Shown: positions 50,693 through 59,908 of the stretch, in pieces
Layout of the letters: the number at the start of each line of letters is the position of its first letter
Numbering within the stretch: the first letter of the stretch is position 1
DNA from: Bacteroidales bacterium
GTDB taxonomy: Bacteria; Bacteroidota; Bacteroidia; Bacteroidales; JAADJA01
Length of the DNA stretch: 64,000 nucleotides
NCBI GenBank assembly: GCA_021740645.1
Contig: JAIOZL010000002.1
Coordinates: 62,001 to 126,000 of the forward strand
Reading direction: 5' to 3'
Notes under the pieces: generated by a model
What the model saw: the letters and a program-made list of their open reading frames with translations, nothing else
The model's database searches: none
What the model was told of the DNA's origin: nothing
Translations under genes and position numbers: made by a program

Positions 50693-52381
50693 ATGACATC
50701 GAATAAAGAAGGCGCAGCATTACTGGCAGATATTTTCGTAAAACATGGATTATCTCATATTGTGATTTCCCCGGGTTCACGTAATGCCCCGCTTATTGTT
50801 TCTTTTGTCAATAATCCTTCTGTGAAAGCATTAAGTATTGTTGATGAGCGCAGCGCCGCTTTTTTTGCTATGGGCATGGCCCAGCAAACCAAAAAAACCG
50901 TAGCTATTACCTGTACCTCCGGTTCAGCAGTACTTAATTATGCCCCGGCTATTGCTGAAGCTTTTTATCAAAAAGTACCATTATTGATTATTACAGCCGA
51001 CCGACCAAGTGAAATGATCGATCAGGGGGATGGCCAAACTATTCGGCAAAAAAATGTTTTCGCTAACTATGTAAAAAAGAGTTTCGAGATTCAGGGCGAA
51101 TTAGTGTCTGAAGATGAACGCACCAATGTTATCAACTTTATTAATGAGGCCATTGAATTAACTACAAAACCCGATTTCGGCCCTGTGCATATCAATATGC
51201 CTTTTGCTGAGCCTATTTATGGGCAGGTTAAAAATCCCGGATATGATATCAAGCTTCCTTTAGCATATCATGAGCCAACAGTAATGCTTGAAGATATTCT
51301 TCATCCCTTTGCTGACAAATGGAGGCAATATCCCAAAAAGCTACTTATTGCTGGGATGATGGATCCCAATCCGGAATTGAAGCGGGTTTTAAAAGAAATT
51401 ACCAGGGATGGTTCTGTTGCATTACTGACAGAAACCACCTCAAATCTCTTTGGACATGATTGCTCTTGTTCCTGTATCGATAAGGTAGTGCATACGATTA
51501 AACCCGAAGAATCTGATAATTTCAAACCTGATTTATTGATTTCTTTCGGTGGCCATGTTGTATCAAAAATGGTTAAAGCATTTATTCGGAACAATAAGCC
51601 TAAAGAGCATTGGCATATTGATCCGGTAGATGTAGAAATGAATACTTACCAATGCCTGAGTCATGGGATACCCCTGAATCCGGTTGATTTTTTTAAAGGC
51701 ATGCCAGGGATAAATTCCCATGAAAGTGGCTATAAGAAACTTTGGATAGAGCGTGCAAATCGTTCAGAAATAAGGCATGATAAATTTTTAGAGAATTGTG
51801 AATATTCTGATCTGAAGGTTTTTGAGTAAATTCTGAATTTTATTCCGGAAGACAGCAATCTACAACTTGGCAACAGCACACCTGTCAGGTATAGCCAATT
51901 ATTTAAATCGGGTAAAGTATTTAAAGTTAATTCAAACCGGGGTACAAGCGGGATTGATGGAACCGTATCCACAGCCGCAGGAGCAGCCTGGATCAATGGT
52001 TTACCTACCATATTGATAACAGGTGATCTGGGATTTTTATACGACTCAAACGCTTTAATGAATCATCATCTGACTGAAAATCTCCGTATAATCGTTATTA
52101 ATAACCATGGTGGGGGAATTTTCAGATTTATTTCCGGGCCAGACGAAACAAATCAACTGGAGAAGTTTTTTGAAGCTAAACATAGCTGGAATGCTGAATA
52201 CATCGCTAAAAATTTCAATGTATCCTATTATAATGCTACTAACCTTGATGAGCTTGCATTAGTTTTACCTCAGTTTTTCAATACCCGGAATAAAAACCGG
52301 CCTGCCATCCTTGAGGTTTTTACTCCTCATAAAAAAAATGCCGAAATCCTCAAGTCATATTTTAATTATTTGAGAGAATAA
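50693..52381 (+). pseudogene. menD: menD (SEPHCHC synthase) interrupted by in-frame TAA at codon 379
   Basis: The frame from ATG 50693 (TTG 50636 lies in the promoter) reads as a normal MenD: VISPGSRNAPL, VDERSAAFFAMGMAQ, CTSGSAVLNYAPAIAEAF and GDGQTIRQKNVF. At 51827-51829 a TAA follows DLKVFE. The same frame continues LNFIPEDSNLQLGNSTPVRY, NRGTSGIDGTVSTAAG and the ThDP/Mg2+ motif GDLGFLYDSNAL, to the stop at 52381. Total 563 codons is normal MenD length. Truncation at 378 aa would lose the pyrophosphate-binding domain and abolish activity. It is a nonsense mutation, a sequence error, or readthrough; a frameshift is excluded because the frame does not change. Confidence 0.9.
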
Positions 52382-52433
52382 AGCTTTCGTATTAAACATT
52401 TTACGACCTTTGCTGTTCCAAAAAAAAGATAAT

Positions 52434-53258
52434 ATGGGACTTCAAAGAGACTGGAAAACATTAAAAGAATACGAAGACATTTTATTCGAATTTTGGGAGG
52501 GTATAGCTAAAATTACCATCAACCGCCCCGAAGTATATAATGCTTTCAGGCCAACCACAGTATTTGAATTAAGTGATGCCTTTAGACTATGCCGAGAAAA
52601 CCAGGAAATTTATACGGTAATACTTACAGGGGCAGGGGATAAGGCGTTTTGTAGTGGAGGTGATCAAAATGTAAAAAGTAAAGGTGGGTATGTGGATAAA
52701 GATGGTGTCCCTCGTTTAAATGTACTGGATGTGCAACGTCAAATACGATCCCTACCTAAGCCGGTTATTGCGATGGTGAATGGGTACGCCATAGGTGGCG
52801 GTCATGTATTGCATGTGATGTGTGATTTAACACTGGCATCAGAAAATGCAAAGTTTGGCCAAACAGGACCAAAGGTCGGTAGTTTTGATGCGGGTTTTGG
52901 ATCCTCTTATTTAGCGCGGCATGTAGGCCAAAAAAAAGCCCGGGAGATATGGTTTCTGAACCTACAATATACAGCCAGGGAGGCTGAAGAAATGGGCATG
53001 GTTAATAAAGTTGTTCCTTTCGATCAGCTGGAAGATGCTACAGTGGAATGGTGCCAAATCATGATGAAACGCAGTCCGATGGCCCTCCGTATGATCAAGA
53101 TGGGATTAAATGCTGAGCTTGATGGACAGGCAGGAATTCAGGAGCTGGCTGGGAATGCTACTTTACTTTATTATTTAACTGATGAAGCCCAGGAAGGAAA
53201 ACACGCTTTTCTTGAAAAGAGAGATCCTGATTTTAAGAAATACCCAAAATTTCCTTAA
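52434..53258 (+). CDS. menB: 1,4-dihydroxy-2-naphthoyl-CoA synthase MenB
   Basis: 274 aa from ATG 52434; an upstream ATG at 52410 would add eight residues that do not fit the family. Crotonase fold: [32 protein letters not shown] (MenB oxyanion and loop), [16 protein letters not shown], and [18 protein letters not shown], diagnostic of MenB. It closes the naphthoate ring from succinylbenzoyl-CoA. It follows menD by 52 bp with CGACCTTTGC upstream. Confidence 0.95.
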   Translation: MGLQRDWKTLKEYEDILFEFWEGIAKITINRPEVYNAFRPTTVFELSDAFRLCRENQEIYTVILTGAGDKAFCSGGDQNVKSKGGYVDKDGVPRLNVLDVQRQIRSLPKPVIAMVNGYAIGGGHVLHVMCDLTLASENAKFGQTGPKVGSFDAGFGSSYLARHVGQKKAREIWFLNLQYTAREAEEMGMVNKVVPFDQLEDATVEWCQIMMKRSPMALRMIKMGLNAELDGQAGIQELAGNATLLYYLTDEAQEGKHAFLEKRDPDFKKYPKFP

Positions 53259-53281
53259 TTTGCACAATAATAACATAGCTA

Positions 53282-54181
53282 TTGAATATTAAACCCTGGA
53301 TACATGCCTTTCGACTTAGGACGTTGCCACTTGCATTGAGCAGTGTCGCCCTGGGTTGTTTTTTAGCCTATTACGACGGAGGATTTAATTTAAAAGTGAG
53401 CATCCTGGCCGGATTAACAACCTTGTTTTTACAAATCCTTTCCAATCTGGCCAATGATTATGGGGACTCAAAACATGGTGTGGATAGTGAATCGAGGGTG
53501 GGGCCGGTAAGAGCGGTGCAAAGTGGGAATATTCGTCCCCTTACCATGAAAAAAGTTGTAATCCTTTTTATGGTTTTATCACTGGTATTCGGATTATGGC
53601 TGATTTATGAAGGGACAAAAGCGATTCCTTTTTTTAATGTGCTTATTTTTCTTGTGCTTGGATTAGGGTCAATAGCTGCAGCTGTAAAATATACCATAGG
53701 GAAAAGTCCTTACGGATATTCAGGATATGGGGACCTTTTTGTATTCCTGTTTTTCGGACTAACAGGAGTTATTGGAACCTACTTTTTAAATACTCAGTTT
53801 TTCAATTGGGAAATTTTGTTGCCTGCTTCCGCTATGGGATTTTTGAGCGCCGGGGTTTTAAACCTCAATAATATGCGCGACAGGGTCAACGATAAAATCT
53901 CAGGAAAAAATACTCTGGTCGTGATCATGGGAATTGAAAAAGCCCGTTGGTATCATTTTTCATTACTCGCCGGATCGGTTATTGCCGGCCTGGCCTATAT
54001 GCTTCTTAATTATCATTCCCCTTTCCAGATGCTTTTTTTAATCACTATACCAATGTTATGGATCAATGTGGTGGTTGTTTTCAAAAATACAATACCCGAA
54101 GAATTGGATCCTTACCTTAAAAAACTTGCCATTGCCAGCTTACTCTTTTCTTTAAGTTTTGGGATCGGATTGTTGTTTTAA
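53282..54181 (+). CDS. menA: 1,4-dihydroxy-2-naphthoate polyprenyltransferase MenA
   Basis: 299 aa with about 8-9 membrane helices. The UbiA-family prenyl-diphosphate motif is NLANDYGDSKHGVD, and the second Asp motif lies in LNNMRDRVNDKISGK. RAVQSGNIRP is typical of MenA. It attaches the polyprenyl tail to DHNA in the membrane. The start is TTG at 53282, 23 bp after menB, with no ATG close by. Confidence 0.93.
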   Translation: MNIKPWIHAFRLRTLPLALSSVALGCFLAYYDGGFNLKVSILAGLTTLFLQILSNLANDYGDSKHGVDSESRVGPVRAVQSGNIRPLTMKKVVILFMVLSLVFGLWLIYEGTKAIPFFNVLIFLVLGLGSIAAAVKYTIGKSPYGYSGYGDLFVFLFFGLTGVIGTYFLNTQFFNWEILLPASAMGFLSAGVLNLNNMRDRVNDKISGKNTLVVIMGIEKARWYHFSLLAGSVIAGLAYMLLNYHSPFQMLFLITIPMLWINVVVVFKNTIPEELDPYLKKLAIASLLFSLSFGIGLLF

Positions 54182-54190
54182 TCTTTTGCT

Positions 54191-55252
54191 ATGCTTCATG
54201 CGGAATTGAAAAAGTATACCCTTAAATTTAAATTCCCGGCGGGTACATCCAGGGGTGTTTTAACAGAGAAAGAAACCTGGTTTATTATCCTTAGGGATGA
54301 AACCGGCAAAACGGGTATAGGTGAATGTGGCTTGTTAAAAGGATTAAGTATCGATGACCGGCCTGATTACAAATCAAAACTGGGCCAGGTTTGTAAAGAA
54401 ATAAAAGGGGCTCAAAGCATCAATCCTACCCAATGGAATGACTATCCTTCCATACGTTTTGGTCTTGAAATGGCGCTAAGTGATCATAACAGTAAAAAAG
54501 AACGGGTATTATTCCCATCGGATTTTACCAATGGGAAAAATTCAATCCTTATCAATGGCCTTGTTTGGATGGGAGATTTTGATTTTATGCAAAAACAAAT
54601 CACGTATAAAATTGATAATGGATTTAAATGTATTAAGCTGAAAATTGGAGCCATCGACTTTGAAAAGGAAATTGAACTCATTAAGTTAATTAGGAATGAA
54701 TTTTCAAAAAAGGATATTGAACTCAGGGTAGATGCAAATGGTGCTTTTCGTTTTCAGGATGCTATTGAAAAATTAAAACGGCTTTCAGATTTTGACCTTC
54801 ACTCCATTGAGCAACCCATCAAACAGGGTCAATGGGAGGAGATGGCAAAGCTTTGTGAGGTAACACCATTACCAATTGCACTGGATGAAGAGTTGATTGG
54901 AATATTTGATAAAAAGAAAAAGGAAGAATTTCTTGATCAAATCAACCCACACTACATCATTTTAAAACCCAGCCTTTTGGGTGGATTTGCTGCTTCTGAA
55001 GAATGGATAAACCTTGCAGAAAAAAGGGAAATTGGCTGGTGGGTAACTTCTGCACTTGAGTCGAACATTGGATTAAATGCAATAGCTCAATGGACGTACA
55101 CTTTAGGTAACAAAATGCCTCAGGGCCTTGGAACCGGGCAATTGTACACCAATAATTTTACTTCTCCGCTTTTTATACATGAAGGCCGGTTAAATTATGG
55201 AATTGATAAATACTGGAATTTGAACCCAATAATAAGCGAATCAATAAATTGA
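54191..55252 (+). CDS. menC: o-Succinylbenzoate synthase MenC
   Basis: 353 aa, enolase superfamily. The catalytic KxK is in IKLKIGAID. The metal ligands lie in RVDANGAF, SIEQPIKQG and ALDEELIG, with the second lysine in IILKPSLLGG. SALESNIGLNAIAQW is the usual C-terminal loop. It dehydrates SHCHC to o-succinylbenzoate. It starts 9 bp after menA and is followed 4 bp later by menE, so translation is probably coupled. Confidence 0.93.
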   Translation: MLHAELKKYTLKFKFPAGTSRGVLTEKETWFIILRDETGKTGIGECGLLKGLSIDDRPDYKSKLGQVCKEIKGAQSINPTQWNDYPSIRFGLEMALSDHNSKKERVLFPSDFTNGKNSILINGLVWMGDFDFMQKQITYKIDNGFKCIKLKIGAIDFEKEIELIKLIRNEFSKKDIELRVDANGAFRFQDAIEKLKRLSDFDLHSIEQPIKQGQWEEMAKLCEVTPLPIALDEELIGIFDKKKKEEFLDQINPHYIILKPSLLGGFAASEEWINLAEKREIGWWVTSALESNIGLNAIAQWTYTLGNKMPQGLGTGQLYTNNFTSPLFIHEGRLNYGIDKYWNLNPIISESIN

Positions 55253-55256
55253 ACCG

Positions 55257-56345
55257 TTGAACATTAATAATAAATACCAGGAATTACAAATTGGGAGCAT
55301 GGTTTACTCCAGGGCAGCGCTCTTGCAAAAATGTGATGAGGTTATTAATGGAAACCACCCTTCCTGGGAAAAACAACTTTATACTTTTATTCAGGAATGG
55401 TTCCTGGATAATCCTTTTATAGTCGTTCAAACATCAGGGTCTACAGGTAATCCAAAGACTGTTCAACTTTCAAAAGATAACATGATTCTGAGTGCGCTGC
55501 GTACAGGCATTTTTTTTAATCTGAAAAAAGGGGACAAAGCCCTGCTTTGCCTCCCGGTTGATTTTGTTGCCGGGAAAATGATGGTAGTAAGAGCTATTGT
55601 TCTGGGATTGAATTTGATTCCGGTTGAGCCAAAAGGTATAGCTTTGGATAACATTCATGAAGATTTTCAGTTTGCTGCCATGACTCCCATGCAGGTTTTT
55701 AACACCCTATCTGAAGAATATGGAATTTTAAAACTAAACAGAATTAAAAACCTTATAATTGGAGGAGGTCAAATTTCACCCGCGTTGTTTGAAAAACTTA
55801 AACCGTTAAAAACAGAAGTATACCATACCTATGGGATGACAGAAACATATACACATATTGCGGTAAAAAAGGTTTCCCGGAATCAAACCGAAAGCTGTTT
55901 TTTTGGTTTGCCCGGGGTTAGTTTTACTAAAAATGAAAATAATTGCCTAGTTATCAATGATGCAATTTTAGGGATACAGGATTTGCAGACAAATGATATT
56001 GTTAATTTGATATCTGAAACTAAAATTGATTTTGAAGGCAGGTATGATAACGTAATCAATTCGGGTGGAATTAAAATCTCTCCTGAAAAAATTGAACATC
56101 AAATTGAAGCTTATGTCCATGATAGATTTATTGTCGGAGCCATGCCTGATGAAAAACTTGGTGAGAAGTTAGTCTTAGTAATTGAATCTGAAGATAAAGG
56201 CAAATACCATCTTCAGGATATTTTGGATTTAACTGGTTTGCGAGCCTGGGAAAAGCCAAAGAAAATAATTTATATGGCTGTTTTCCCTGAAACGAAAAAT
56301 GGAAAGATAAACAGGAAAAAGCTGATTGAAAAGCTCACCAATTAA
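55257..56345 (+). CDS. menE: o-Succinylbenzoate-CoA ligase MenE (short form)
   Basis: 362 aa. Adenylate-forming enzyme: phosphate loop VQTSGSTGNPKTV, YHTYGMTETYTHIA (A5), RYDNVINSGGIKISPEKIE (A8 hinge) and KNGKINRKKL with the catalytic C-terminal Lys. It is clearly shorter than Escherichia MenE, typical of Bacteroidota. It activates succinylbenzoate with ATP and CoA. The start is TTG at 55257. It ends the cluster; menH, which is often dispensable or unlinked, is missing. Confidence 0.9.
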   Translation: MNINNKYQELQIGSMVYSRAALLQKCDEVINGNHPSWEKQLYTFIQEWFLDNPFIVVQTSGSTGNPKTVQLSKDNMILSALRTGIFFNLKKGDKALLCLPVDFVAGKMMVVRAIVLGLNLIPVEPKGIALDNIHEDFQFAAMTPMQVFNTLSEEYGILKLNRIKNLIIGGGQISPALFEKLKPLKTEVYHTYGMTETYTHIAVKKVSRNQTESCFFGLPGVSFTKNENNCLVINDAILGIQDLQTNDIVNLISETKIDFEGRYDNVINSGGIKISPEKIEHQIEAYVHDRFIVGAMPDEKLGEKLVLVIESEDKGKYHLQDILDLTGLRAWEKPKKIIYMAVFPETKNGKINRKKLIEKLTN

Positions 56346-56407
56346 AAATGAATTTACCATCTCCTAAAGCCGCTTGACAAATTGCATGATACTCTGCCCG
56401 CTTTTTA

Positions 56408-56415
56408 TATCTTTG
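56408..56415 (+). promoter_or_regulatory. Promoter -7 box (TATCTTTG) of the mannose-1-phosphate guanylyltransferase gene
   Basis: TATCTTTG is a full TAnnTTTG match 24 bp before ATG 56440. A TTG at 56382-56384 is 23 bp upstream, slightly far for the -33 element. Confidence 0.5.
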
Positions 56416-56439
56416 CACCCTAAATAAATTCCATACATT

Positions 56440-57531
56440 ATGAACAAAAACAATTATTGTGTGATAATGGCAGGTGGGATTGGGGCCAGGTTTTGGCCAA
56501 TGAGCAGAACGACACACCCGAAACAATTCATTGATATACTTGGTACAGGAAAAACATTAATTCAACAGACTTTTGAACGATTTCTGGAAGTTTGCCCTCG
56601 CGAGAACATTTACATTGTGACCAATGATATGTACAAAGAAATGATCTTGCAACAACTGGAAGACATTAGTGAAAACCAGGTTTTATGCGAACCGATGCGA
56701 CGAAATACTGCACCGGCTATTGCCTATGCGGCCTATAAAATAAAGGAAGAAAACGCGAATGCAAATCTGGTGGTTGCCCCTTCAGATCATATTATTCTTA
56801 AAGAAGAAAGTTTTAAAGAAGTTATCCTTACAGCCCTTGAAGCAACCGCAGCTAATGATTGGCTACTTACCCTGGGTATAAAACCCTCAAGGCCCGACAC
56901 CGGATACGGTTATATTCAGTTTGAAGAAGGAAGCCCTTATGCTACGGATGAAAGGGTGTATAAAGTGAAAACATTCACTGAAAAACCCAACCTTGAATTG
57001 GCTAAAACATTCCTCGAAAGCGGTGATTTCCTGTGGAATTCAGGAATATTTATTTGGTCGTTAAAAAGTATATTAAATGCCTTTGAGCAATACCTCCCTG
57101 AAGTAGATTATCTTTTTAAACAAGGTATTGGAAAATATTCAACTAAGGAGGAAGAAAACTTTGTTCATACAAGTTATCCTATCTGTAAAAACATTTCAAT
57201 CGACTATGGTGTGATGGAAAAAGCCACGAATGTTTATGTTCTTGCTTCTGATTTTGGATGGTCCGACCTTGGCACCTGGGGTTCTTTATTTGATGTACGA
57301 AAAAAAGATGCAAACAACAATGCCATTGTTGGGGATAACGTATTATCATTTAACTCCAATAATTGCGTGGTGAATGTACCAAGGGAAAAGTTGGTGGTTT
57401 TACAGGGCCTGAATGATTACATTGTAGTAGAAGACGATGGGATATTGCTGGTTTGCAGAAAAGAAGATGAACAGAACATCAGGGATATTGTAAATACAGT
57501 AAAACTGGAAAAAGGAGATCAATACGTTTAA
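56440..57531 (+). CDS. manC: Mannose-1-phosphate guanylyltransferase
   Basis: 363 aa. The nucleotidyltransferase start IMAGGIGARFWPMSR is followed by THPKQFIDILG (catalytic Lys), EPMRRNTAPAIAYAA, VAPSDHII and KPSRPDTGYGYIQ; FTEKPNLELAK is the second Lys motif. It makes GDP-mannose from mannose-1-phosphate and GTP. The isomerase domain of long ManC proteins is absent. It may feed the polysaccharide locus at 1-19.6 kb or protein/lipid glycosylation. Confidence 0.92.
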   Translation: MNKNNYCVIMAGGIGARFWPMSRTTHPKQFIDILGTGKTLIQQTFERFLEVCPRENIYIVTNDMYKEMILQQLEDISENQVLCEPMRRNTAPAIAYAAYKIKEENANANLVVAPSDHIILKEESFKEVILTALEATAANDWLLTLGIKPSRPDTGYGYIQFEEGSPYATDERVYKVKTFTEKPNLELAKTFLESGDFLWNSGIFIWSLKSILNAFEQYLPEVDYLFKQGIGKYSTKEEENFVHTSYPICKNISIDYGVMEKATNVYVLASDFGWSDLGTWGSLFDVRKKDANNNAIVGDNVLSFNSNNCVVNVPREKLVVLQGLNDYIVVEDDGILLVCRKEDEQNIRDIVNTVKLEKGDQYV

Positions 57532-57548
57532 TAAATAACAATTTTATT

Positions 57549-59771
57549 ATGAAAATAAAAATTTTTGGTTTTTTGATTTTGTTGATTGGCATACAGCCAT
57601 TCGCAAAGGCAGATGAAGGCATGTGGTTGCCTCTTTTGATTGAGAGGCTGAATTATGTCGACATGCAAAAAGAAGGCCTGCAACTGACTGCTGAGGAAAT
57701 TTACAGCGTGAACCATTCAAGTTTAAAGGATGCGATCATTATTTTTGGTGGAGGATGTACTGGAGAAATAATTTCTGATCAGGGATTGATCCTGACCAAC
57801 CACCATTGTGGATATGGACGTATACAAGAGCATTCATCAATAGAGCACGACTATTTGAAAGATGGTTTTTGGGCTGAAACTTTAAAAGATGAATTGCCCA
57901 ATCCCGGATTGAAAGCTACTTTTCTTATACGGATGGAAGATGTTACAGCCAAGGTACTTGAGGAAATTGGCGAGACACTTACCGAAGAAGAAAGGGCAAT
58001 AAAAATCCGCGATCGGTCGAAGAGTCTTCAGAATGCTGCAGAGGAAGGAAATCATTACAAGGCTTCTGTGCGCAGTTTTTATGAAGGAAATGAGTATTAC
58101 CTGTTTGTATATGAAGTTTTTGAAGATGTTCGTTTTGTGGGTGCACCCCCTTCATCTATTGGTAAATTTGGTGCCGATACCGACAACTGGATGTGGCCCC
58201 GACATACGGGTGATTTTTCTATGTTCAGGGTGTATACAGACAAAGAAGGAAAACCTGCCGAATATTCAGAGGACAATATTCCATTAAAACCTAAACATCA
58301 TCTTCCTGTTTCTTTGGATGGAGTTGAAAAAGGAGATTTTGCCATGATTATGGGTTATCCGGGAGGAACCGACCGGTTCATGACCTCGTATGGCATTAAA
58401 ATGGCACTCGATATTTCTAATCAAACGGTTGTTGACATTCGTGATGTGAAGCTAAAGATCATGATGGAGGACATGCAGTCTGATGACGGTATTCGAATTA
58501 AATACGCTACAAAATATGCACGTATTTCCAATTACTGGAAGTATTTTATTGGTCAGTCCAAAGGATTAAAAAGGCTGAAAGTGTATGATAAAAAAGTTAA
58601 GATTGAAAAGGAATTTACGGATTGGGTGGCAAACAATAAATCTGCATCCGAAAAATATTCCGAAACCCTTGGCTTAATTGAGCAGGCATACAAAGAAATC
58701 AGTGAATATGAACTAGCCCGTATTTTTCAGCGGGAAGCCATTAGCAGGGGGAGTGAAATTCTTGGGTTTGCCGGCCGTGCATCAAGCCTGAAAAAGGAAC
58801 TTATGGAGGCCAACCCTGATCAGGAAAAGATCAATAACTTAGTGGAGGATATCAGGGAGCGGGCAAAAGGTTATTTTAAAGATTATAACCTGCCAACAGA
58901 TAAAAAATTGCTCGCAGCCATGTTTGACATGTATTATAAAAATGTTCCGCCTGCCCAACAACCTCCTTATATGAAGGAGATTGCAAAAAAATTCAAAATG
59001 GATTTTAATGCTTTTGCTGAATTTGTTTTTGCAAAATCATATTTTACCTCTCCTGAAAAACTGGAATTGTTATTGGTTTCACCCTCCGTTAAAAAAATTG
59101 AACGCGACCCTGCTTATAAAACGATGAAGGAGTTTAATAATTATTATGTGGATAATATTGACCCCAAAATAACTCAGGCTTATGATAAAATGGAAAAAGG
59201 AATGCGTTTGTTTGTTGCCGGACTCCGTGAAATGCAGCCCAATAAAACCTTCTATCCTGATGCTAACTTTACTATGCGTTTAACCTATGGAAAGGTTTTA
59301 GACTATTACCCGGCTGACGCTGTCCATTACAACTATTATACAACCCTAAAAGGGGTAATGGAAAAAGAAGACCCTAATAATTGGGAGTTTGTTGTTCATC
59401 CTAAATTAAAAGAATTGTACCAAAATAAAGATTATGGAAGGTATGGTGAGGGAGACATTATGAAAGTATGTTTTCTAACCAACCATGATATCACAGGAGG
59501 GAACTCAGGAAGTCCCGTAATAAATGGTAAAGGCGAATTAATCGGTTTGGCATTTGATGGTAACTGGGAAGCCATGAGTGGAGATATTGCCTTTGAACCC
59601 GAACTTCAAAGAACCATTAATGTGGATATACGATACGTCCTTTTTATCATTGACAAATTTGCAGGTGCCAAACGACTGATAGATGAAATGGATTTGGTAC
59701 AAAAGAATAATAGGCCCGCCTATGATGGGATAAAATTAACAGAACCTGCACCTGAGGCAGTCGAAAATTAA
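57549..59771 (+). CDS. S46 family dipeptidyl-peptidase (DPP7-like)
   Basis: 740 aa with a signal peptide (residues 1-20). The catalytic triad fits S46: His86 in LTNHHCGYG, Asp222 in RHTGDFSMFR, Ser653 in GGNSGSPVING. Eighteen residues after the Ser stands Gly (AFDGNWEAM), as in DPP7, whereas DPP11 has Arg there for acidic P1 residues; so hydrophobic P1 preference is inferred. It removes dipeptides from peptide N-termini in the periplasm. It follows manC by 17 bp without clear functional link. A strong terminator follows. Confidence 0.92.
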   Translation: MKIKIFGFLILLIGIQPFAKADEGMWLPLLIERLNYVDMQKEGLQLTAEEIYSVNHSSLKDAIIIFGGGCTGEIISDQGLILTNHHCGYGRIQEHSSIEHDYLKDGFWAETLKDELPNPGLKATFLIRMEDVTAKVLEEIGETLTEEERAIKIRDRSKSLQNAAEEGNHYKASVRSFYEGNEYYLFVYEVFEDVRFVGAPPSSIGKFGADTDNWMWPRHTGDFSMFRVYTDKEGKPAEYSEDNIPLKPKHHLPVSLDGVEKGDFAMIMGYPGGTDRFMTSYGIKMALDISNQTVVDIRDVKLKIMMEDMQSDDGIRIKYATKYARISNYWKYFIGQSKGLKRLKVYDKKVKIEKEFTDWVANNKSASEKYSETLGLIEQAYKEISEYELARIFQREAISRGSEILGFAGRASSLKKELMEANPDQEKINNLVEDIRERAKGYFKDYNLPTDKKLLAAMFDMYYKNVPPAQQPPYMKEIAKKFKMDFNAFAEFVFAKSYFTSPEKLELLLVSPSVKKIERDPAYKTMKEFNNYYVDNIDPKITQAYDKMEKGMRLFVAGLREMQPNKTFYPDANFTMRLTYGKVLDYYPADAVHYNYYTTLKGVMEKEDPNNWEFVVHPKLKELYQNKDYGRYGEGDIMKVCFLTNHDITGGNSGSPVINGKGELIGLAFDGNWEAMSGDIAFEPELQRTINVDIRYVLFIIDKFAGAKRLIDEMDLVQKNNRPAYDGIKLTEPAPEAVEN

Positions 59772-59792
59772 TATCCTAAGTTTAAAATATCA

Positions 59793-59834
59793 AGCGGAAT
59801 GACTCTTCATTGGGCATTCCGCTTTTTATTTTTA
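59793..59834 (+). terminator. Intrinsic terminator after the S46 peptidase gene
   Basis: AGCGGAATG (59793-59801), a 12-base loop, CATTCCGCT (59814-59822), then TTTTATTTTT. Confidence 0.88.
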
Positions 59835-59908
59835 AATAAACGACAATCAGTTTAACAGGCAATTACTGCATTGATTTTTCGTAACTTCGCATTCCAATTT
59901 TAAAATTT

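Noticed and set aside
33228-52381. Reassigned stop codons explaining the broken menD and four-helix genes
   Set aside because: The two stops differ (TAA and TAG), and both codons clearly terminate intact genes in the window.
52013-52381. The menD C-terminal piece as an independent small gene
   Set aside because: It is in frame with the upstream part, lacks a sensible start near the domain boundary and is only the end of the ThDP-binding domain.
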